In this document: piece after piece, positions 59,078 through 64,000 of the stretch
Position numbering within the stretch: position 1 is the first letter of the stretch
Layout: the number at the start of each line of letters is the position of its first letter
NCBI GenBank assembly: GCA_038040485.1
Contig: JBBPIE010000027.1
Location: 27,118 to 91,117 of the forward strand
DNA from: Onstottus_B arcticum
GTDB taxonomy: Bacteria; Acidobacteriota; Blastocatellia; UBA7656
Length of the DNA stretch: 64,000 nucleotides
Direction of reading: 5' to 3'
Made by a program: the position numbers and the translations under genes
Notes under the pieces: generated by a model
Databases searched by the model: none
The model's input: only the letters and a program-made list of their open reading frames with translations
Told to the model about the DNA's origin: nothing

Positions 59078-59401
59078 TCACCCCAGGAAGATTATTAGAA
59101 CGTGATAGGCGCAAATGATCGAGTAGAGCACAAAGATTCCCTTGATACCGAATCGCGCGGTTCGCAGGTGCGAATAGTTGTAGCAGATCATCAGCCCGAT
59201 CGCCGTCGCTGTCATCTTTACCGCGAAGAAAAGGAGCGCATTCTGCTGGATCAGCGAATCCATTAGCGGATTGCCCTCGGCTGCAACCCCGCGCCCTATG
59301 TGCTGCATGGTCGCAACCGCGTCGTAACCCGACATCCCGATCGCCATAAGCACATACGTAAACATCCGGGAGTTCTGGACGAGTGTCCCAGCCTTAACCA
59401 T
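59078..59401 (-). CDS. DUF5658-like small membrane protein
   Basis: The 107 residues have three hydrophobic segments (FTYVLMAIGMSGYDAVATM, ALLFFAVKMTATAIGLMICY, GIFVLYSIICAYHVLIIFLG). The sequence YDAVATMQHIGRGVAAEGNP fits the DUF5658 pattern of small integral membrane proteins of unknown function. It lies between hutH and hutU on the opposite strand, so it is not part of the hut transcript. Confidence 0.7.
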   Translation of the reverse strand: MVKAGTLVQNSRMFTYVLMAIGMSGYDAVATMQHIGRGVAAEGNPLMDSLIQQNALLFFAVKMTATAIGLMICYNYSHLRTARFGIKGIFVLYSIICAYHVLIIFLG

Positions 59402-59656
59402 TAATCACCTCTTCTGCTCGAATTGCCGCGAGCGAGAATGGGCTCCCGTTTATCCCGCGTCAATCCATCAAACGCTTAGACAGCGGCAACATACTACTTA
59501 ATTTCCGAAGAATCAATTACCCGGCCGGGTCATCCGTGGCCCGAGTCGTCTCCTCGACAGCGTCATGTTAGAATCTCTCAACTTTTCGATCTCGTGATCA
59601 GTTGAAATGTTCAATGAGTCGAGAAATCAAACTTGGCACGGTCAGGTAGCGAGAAA

Positions 59657-61312
59657 ATGAGTCAGTCACGAAGAGTTCAGGCGCCGCGCGGTTCGCAGAT
59701 CAGTTGCAAGGGCTGGCATCAAGAGGCCGCGCTTCGAATGCTTATGAACAACCTCGACCCGGAGGTTGCGGAGAAGCCTGACCAGTTGATCGTCTACGGC
59801 GGGACCGGCCGGGCCGCTCGCGACTGGGGTTCGTTTGAAGCGATCGTCCGTTCGCTTCGCGAGCTCGAGAACGACGAAACGCTGCTGGTTCAGTCGGGCA
59901 AACCCGTCGGCGTCTTCCGCACTCACGAGTACGCGCCGCGAGTCCTTATCGCCAACTCTAACCTCGTAGGGCACTGGTCCAATTGGGAGGAGTTTAACCG
60001 GCTCGAGCGGATGGGGCTCACAATGTACGGGCAGATGACCGCCGGTTCGTGGATCTATATCGGCAGTCAGGGAATCGTTCAGGGCACGTTCGAAACTTTC
60101 GCGGCGGCCGCCAACAAGCACTTCGGCGGCTCGCTTGAAGGCAAGCTGGTTGTGTCGGGCGGGATGGGTGGAATGGGCGGAGCTCAGCCGCTTGCGGCAA
60201 CGCTAAACGGCGCGTGCTTTCTTGGCATCGACGTTGATCCCGAGCGAATCGCAAAGCGGCTAAAGACCGGCTACTGCGATCGGCAGTCTTCGAGCCTTGA
60301 TGAAGCGCTTCGGATAATCGACGAAGCTCGATCGAAAGGCGAAGCCGTTTCGGTCGGCCTTATCGGCAATTGCGCGGACGTGCTGCCAGAGCTTTCGCGG
60401 CGTGACATCGTTCCAGATCTGCTGACAGATCAGACAAGCGCGCACGACGCGTTGAACGGCTATGTCCCGAACGGAATGAGTCTCGATGAAGCCGCGGCGC
60501 TCAGGCGAGACGAGCCCGAAGAATACATCCGTCGCTCGAAGCAAGCGATGGCCGCGCACGTTCGAGCGATGCTCGATCTGAAACGAAAAGGCGCGGTGAC
60601 CTTCGACTACGGCAACAACATTCGCACTCAAGCTAAAGACGCAGGCGTCGAAGACGCGTTCGAGATACCGGGCTTCGTCCCGGAGTACATCCGGCCGTTG
60701 TTCTGCGAAGGCCGCGGTCCTTTCCGCTGGGTTGCGCTCTCAGGCAGTCCGGAAGACATTCGCAAGACCGACAACCTTGCGCTCGAGTTGTTTCCCGATG
60801 ATCGAGTGCTGTCACGCTGGCTGAAGCTGGCGCGTGAGCGAGTACAGTTTCAGGGTCTGCCTGCGCGCATCTGCTGGCTGGGCTACGGCGAGCGCGCGGA
60901 ATTTGGCGAGGCCATCAACGACATGGTTCGCACGGGCAAGCTCGAAGCGCCGATCGTAATTGGCCGAGATCATCTGGACACAGGCTCGGTCGCTTCGCCG
61001 TATCGCGAGACCGAAGCCATGCGCGACGGCTCGGACGCGATCGCCGACTGGCCGCTGCTGAACGCTCTGTTGAACACGGCTTCGGGCGCGTCGTGGGTTT
61101 CGATTCACAACGGCGGCGGAGTTGGGATTGGCTACTCGCTTCACGCGGGACAGGTGACCGTCGCTGATGGAACCGAAGACGGCGGGCGGCGATTGAATCG
61201 AGTGCTGACTAACGATCCGGGAATCGGCGTGGCTCGCCACGTCGACGCGGGGTATGAAGAAGCGAAGCGCACGGCCGAGCAGAAGGGAATCAAGATACCG
61301 GTAGTTTCCTGA
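59657..61312 (+). CDS. hutU: Urocanate hydratase HutU
   Basis: HutU converts urocanate to imidazolone propionate, the second step of histidine breakdown, using tightly bound NAD. From the ATG at 59657 (MSQSRRVQAPRGSQISCKGW) the protein has 551 residues. Clear family parts are IVYGGTGRAARDW, LTMYGQMTAGSWIYIGSQG, VSGGMGGMGGAQPLAA, the catalytic-Cys region at PLFCEGRGPFRWVALSG and SIHNGGGVGIGYSLHAG. A further TTG start 8 codons upstream is unlikely. hutI and hutG are not in the window. Confidence 0.97.
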   Translation: MSQSRRVQAPRGSQISCKGWHQEAALRMLMNNLDPEVAEKPDQLIVYGGTGRAARDWGSFEAIVRSLRELENDETLLVQSGKPVGVFRTHEYAPRVLIANSNLVGHWSNWEEFNRLERMGLTMYGQMTAGSWIYIGSQGIVQGTFETFAAAANKHFGGSLEGKLVVSGGMGGMGGAQPLAATLNGACFLGIDVDPERIAKRLKTGYCDRQSSSLDEALRIIDEARSKGEAVSVGLIGNCADVLPELSRRDIVPDLLTDQTSAHDALNGYVPNGMSLDEAAALRRDEPEEYIRRSKQAMAAHVRAMLDLKRKGAVTFDYGNNIRTQAKDAGVEDAFEIPGFVPEYIRPLFCEGRGPFRWVALSGSPEDIRKTDNLALELFPDDRVLSRWLKLARERVQFQGLPARICWLGYGERAEFGEAINDMVRTGKLEAPIVIGRDHLDTGSVASPYRETEAMRDGSDAIADWPLLNALLNTASGASWVSIHNGGGVGIGYSLHAGQVTVADGTEDGGRRLNRVLTNDPGIGVARHVDAGYEEAKRTAEQKGIKIPVVS

Positions 61313-61322
61313 TGCGAATGTT

Positions 61323-61422
61323 TTCTCCGCGTAACCTCTGCGTCTCAAGCGTCTCTGCGGTTAGTTGTAGTCGAAACCCTTCTAACCGCAAAGCCGCCGA
61401 GACGCGGAGGTTACGCGGAGAA
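61323..61422. repeat. Inverted repeat, CTCTGCGGTTAG family, copy 2
   Basis: TTCTCCGCGTAACCTCTGCG and on to CTGCGGTTAG (61323-61364) pairs with CTAACCGCAAAGCCGCCGAG and on to CGCGGAGAA (61383-61422). It lies between the convergent hutU and GT-C-like genes, where it could act as a bidirectional terminator-like structure. Confidence 0.9.
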
Positions 61423-61426
61423 TTGA

Positions 61427-63316
61427 CTAGGCTCTCTTCCTGTACGCGCGAATAAAGAAAGTCTTGTTGCCGATTTGCAGATTCGGGTCGTGATCCGGTC
61501 CGAAGATCGCCACCTGCTCGAAGTTCTCATCAACCCACCGCATCAATCGCTGACAATAGTCGCGTCCGAACACCGCCGCTCCAAACTCCGGAGTCGCGCG
61601 ATTGGTCACCATCACAACCCTCGTGTTGGAGTCGATAAGCTGGCGGATCGCGCGCTCTTCGCCTTCAAGGTCCAGGAACCCGGGCGTGGTGATCTCTTCT
61701 CGAAGCGGGTTCGGATGTCCGGTGAAGAAATTCAGCGACGTGCCTTCCGGCATCACAGCCAGCGGTTCGGCTGCGGGAATCTCGCGGTCGATGAATTCCA
61801 TTGCCTGCCCGACGGATTCGCCGATGTCGGGCACGGCTATCATCGTTCCGCGCGAGGTTACGATGGGATAGGTATTCCTGCTGCGAAACCGATAGGCCAA
61901 CAATCCGGACGTCGCGACCGCATCAACAATAATGAGACCGATCGCGAGGTTGCGGGCGAGCCTTCGCGCGCGTCCGTTGCGAAAAAGATCGGCAAAAGGG
62001 TGAGCCCAGCCGTAGGTGAACATTATGACCGACACGGGGATAAGGTACGAGCTGTAAGCTCCGCCGCTTCGCACTCGCAGGATGACTCGCGCCAGGCTGA
62101 CAAGCGCGTACACTGCCACGACGATCAGCACAAGCGCGCGACTATCGATCTCGCCGCTTGCCGAGAATCTCTTCAGATAGCGAAAGCCGACTACAACCAG
62201 AAAACCTGCCAGAAGGAGCGGCATGGCCAGATAAGGACCCTTGTCCCACTGCAAAGCGCCGACAAGCGGGATCGCGGCAAAAAGAATCAACGAGGTCGCA
62301 AGGAGCAGCCAGAGTTGAGGGTAGCTCACGCGGCCGGCGTCGGCGGAGAGACCAGCCAGCCTCACCTCAGCGCCCGACGGCTTCTTCCGGTTGGCTATCA
62401 GAAGGCTTATCGCCGCGATGATGAAGGCGAGCGAAGCAATTTTCAGCGTGGCCCCAATCATCAGTCCAACCGACTGGAGCGGCTGATCGAACCCGGATAC
62501 TCGCTTGTTGAAGTAGACAAGCTCTGGCGGTAAGTTCCGAAGAAACAGAAAGCTGTCAGCCGCCAGCGTGTGCCAGCCAACTTCTCTTGCGATAAGAATG
62601 TAGACGGCGGCTACAAGCCCTCCGGCCGGTGCGAGAAACATCGCGGAGAGAACCAGCGCTCGCTTTGGGTTGCTTATGCTTGCCAGCGTGACCGCAACGA
62701 TCCCGGCAGCTATCGCTGCAAAACCCATTTCAGTTTTAGCCAGAGTCGCAAGCCCGGCCATTACTCCGGCGGCTATCAGCAGACGATGGGAAGCGCCGAC
62801 CTCGCCGACTTGCCCGGCGTTCGTTTCCCGCGACGCTCGCCGTTGAACGAATCGAACCAGCAATGCCAGCGACGCCAACCCGAGCGCGCAACCGTGAAGC
62901 GCCGAATAGGAATAGGGGAGCACGTAGTTACCGGCTTGCTTGAAAGCGCACAACCACATCACGCTTAGCGTAGCCGCCAGCGCCGCCGCGCGCCCCATCA
63001 ACTGCCGCGACAGCCAGTAGACCAGACCCAGTATCAGCATTGCGGTAAAGATCCCGTCTGCGTACAGGACTCCGAGCGATGGCCCGAAGATTCGATAGAG
63101 CGTTGCGTTGACGTAGGGTGACAGCGGTCCGTAGATGTGGCGCACATCCGAGTAAAGCATCTGCCCGGCGGCGAGCCTGAGCGGTTGGTTCATCTCGCGT
63201 CCGCAGTCTACGAGCGGGTTGCCCCACCGCTCCCAGGAAGCCGCGAGTCCGAATATGAACGACACTGCGATGAGGACGACCCAGAGCAGGTCGCGCTTGT
63301 TTATTCGAGGTGCCAC
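61427..63316 (-). CDS. Polytopic membrane protein, GT39/GT-C-like
   Basis: The 629-residue protein starts with a span (DLLWVVLIAVSFIFGLAASW) and then an external loop with LVDCGREMNQPLRLAAGQML and IYGPLSPYVNA, the arrangement of PMT_2-like enzymes (acid residue followed by a conserved GP-x-xPY loop). About eleven further spans reach residue ~460, followed by a soluble C-terminal domain with TPEFGAAVFGRDYCQ. It probably moves a sugar from a polyprenyl carrier; the acceptor is unknown. It is not linked to the glycan island at 22.9-31 kb. Confidence 0.7.
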   Translation of the reverse strand: MAPRINKRDLLWVVLIAVSFIFGLAASWERWGNPLVDCGREMNQPLRLAAGQMLYSDVRHIYGPLSPYVNATLYRIFGPSLGVLYADGIFTAMLILGLVYWLSRQLMGRAAALAATLSVMWLCAFKQAGNYVLPYSYSALHGCALGLASLALLVRFVQRRASRETNAGQVGEVGASHRLLIAAGVMAGLATLAKTEMGFAAIAAGIVAVTLASISNPKRALVLSAMFLAPAGGLVAAVYILIAREVGWHTLAADSFLFLRNLPPELVYFNKRVSGFDQPLQSVGLMIGATLKIASLAFIIAAISLLIANRKKPSGAEVRLAGLSADAGRVSYPQLWLLLATSLILFAAIPLVGALQWDKGPYLAMPLLLAGFLVVVGFRYLKRFSASGEIDSRALVLIVVAVYALVSLARVILRVRSGGAYSSYLIPVSVIMFTYGWAHPFADLFRNGRARRLARNLAIGLIIVDAVATSGLLAYRFRSRNTYPIVTSRGTMIAVPDIGESVGQAMEFIDREIPAAEPLAVMPEGTSLNFFTGHPNPLREEITTPGFLDLEGEERAIRQLIDSNTRVVMVTNRATPEFGAAVFGRDYCQRLMRWVDENFEQVAIFGPDHDPNLQIGNKTFFIRAYRKRA

Positions 63317-63374
63317 GATGAAGCCGGATTATAGGCGATCCACGTCGCCGGTACAAATACCAACGCAGCGGGGC

Positions 63375-63842
63375 TCACAGGTATTCGGCCTTGACCAACA
63401 GATCGCGGCGAAACCCGCGCGACAGTCTGTACGCGAGCAAGTAAAACAACGGCGACCGAAACTCATGATAGTGTCTGATGATGTCGAGCGTGAGATGAAG
63501 CACGTAGCCTGAAAACAGTCCGACGAGGAATGGCGTGGGGTGGCTCAGGGTTACCGCCGCGATCACCGCGAGCAACTCATACGAATGAAAGATGAGAGGG
63601 AGGCGCACAAGCTTGCGGCGTCGGAAGTAGCGCGCGTACAACGACTGCACGCGCCGGCCGCCGGACTCGCGAGGTACAGCCTCCGCGCCTTTGCGGATTG
63701 ACCACAACTGATCCAAAACGTGATCGGCGTCGATCGCGAAGCCTCCGAGCATCGCGCCTCCAAACGCCGCGGCGGAACCGGTGGCCCAGTACAACGCGCC
63801 GCCCGCTGCCAATGATGACCAGAAGTGATGCTTGGCTTTCAT
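63375..63842 (-). CDS. Membrane-bound metal-dependent hydrolase-like protein (YdjM-like)
   Basis: The 155 residues follow the YdjM/DUF457 type of integral membrane putative hydrolases: conserved His near the start (KAKHHFWSSLAAGGALYW), the IDADHVLDQLW acidic motif, LPLIFHSYELLAVIAAV and a second His-Asp motif VLHLTLDIIRHYHEF. Three or four spans are present. In the family these His/Asp residues are thought to bind metal; no substrate is established. It lies 58 bases upstream of the GT-C-like gene on the same strand. Confidence 0.75.
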   Translation of the reverse strand: MKAKHHFWSSLAAGGALYWATGSAAAFGGAMLGGFAIDADHVLDQLWSIRKGAEAVPRESGGRRVQSLYARYFRRRKLVRLPLIFHSYELLAVIAAVTLSHPTPFLVGLFSGYVLHLTLDIIRHYHEFRSPLFYLLAYRLSRGFRRDLLVKAEYL

Positions 63843-63882
63843 CGTCTCTTACTCAACCCAAATGCGATTGCTATACTCCGGC

Positions 63883-63957
63883 GTAGCATAGACGTAGCAT
63901 AGACGTAGCATAGACTTTAGTCTGTGCAGCTTGAGTCTGAATCCGCACAGACTAAAG
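63883..63957. repeat. Truncated inverted repeat, GTAGCATAGAC family
   Basis: Three direct copies of the 11-base word GTAGCATAGAC (63883-63915) lead into the arm that is identical to 4081-4102. The right arm begins at 63946 as CACAGACTAAAG but stops after 12 bases, where the copy at 4133-4154 continues TCTATGCTAC. Confidence 0.9.
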
Positions 63958-64000
63958 AGCCTCTTGCAAAAGTCCGAGAAGCTTGTGATTTTGAGCAAGA
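63958..64000. mobile_element. Possible end of an inserted mobile element (runs off right edge)
   Basis: Sequence from 63958 (AGCCTCTTGCAAAAGTCCGA) replaces the expected end of the palindrome arm. An abrupt junction inside a repeat is what an insertion sequence end would give, and the AT-rich 3' part (GATTTTGAGCAAGA) departs from the local composition. Only 43 bases are visible, so no transposase can be seen. Confidence 0.35.

Overview
The window looks like one chromosomal segment of an Acidobacteriota-type bacterium, possibly near the Blastocatellia. I infer this from gene content and from the many composite palindromes between genes; no rRNA or marker phylogeny is available here. The background is moderately GC-rich: a sample 60-nt line at 9301 has 38 G/C. 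One gene, at 19049-21589, is clearly more AT-rich: the line at 19141 has 17 of 60.

Layout. 1-8 kb: the 5' end of an unrecognised membrane protein, a fused dehydrogenase of surface-polysaccharide type, a zinc-ribbon protein with four helical repeats, cheA-cheW, nusB and ribH. 8-15 kb: a secreted penicillin-acylase-family enzyme, then a replication/recombination block (recR, ybaB, dnaX) with small genes after recR, and two tRNA-Ser genes separated by a duplicated palindrome. 15-19 kb: tadA, a methyltransferase, a GT2 glycosyltransferase and a WecE-type sugar aminotransferase. 19-22 kb: the AT-rich gene, coding for a TIR/deoxyribosyltransferase-like domain fused to about eleven 47-residue TPR-like repeats. 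Its start codon is preceded by a tandem octamer. It is my leading candidate for an undescribed defence or signalling system. 22-31 kb: a degenerate deacetylase-fold lipoprotein and a glycan island of three GT-C-like membrane proteins, a toroid-like protein and a GT2 enzyme. 31-32 kb: higBA beside the remnant of a second antitoxin.

32-40 kb: a large secreted beta-sandwich protein, coaX, birA, nadC and valS. 40-44 kb: an exosortase-H system (sortase-like enzyme, SEC-C membrane partner, and an ice-binding-type substrate carrying a VPTLSEWG signal). 44-47 kb: a receiver-domain protein with a very long acidic tail. 47-53 kb: an M20 peptidase, a DUF433/DUF5615 toxin-antitoxin pair, an NHL-propeller/M23-peptidase fusion, an RRM protein and an aldo/keto reductase. 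53-64 kb: an M28 peptidase, a YCF48-like lipoprotein, rimI-like, hutH and hutU split by a DUF5658 gene, another GT-C-like protein, a hydrolase-like membrane protein, and a palindrome cut off by a possible mobile-element end.

How the parts relate. Polysaccharide genes recur at 1-3, 16-19, 22-31 and 61-63 kb and probably serve envelope glycans. hutH and hutU catalyse the first two steps of histidine breakdown. The three exosortase genes read as one export-and-anchoring module. Intergenic regions are dominated by several families of composite inverted repeats, two of which occur at distant positions. Where an internal start fits family length and a ribosome site better than the longest frame, the internal start is given.
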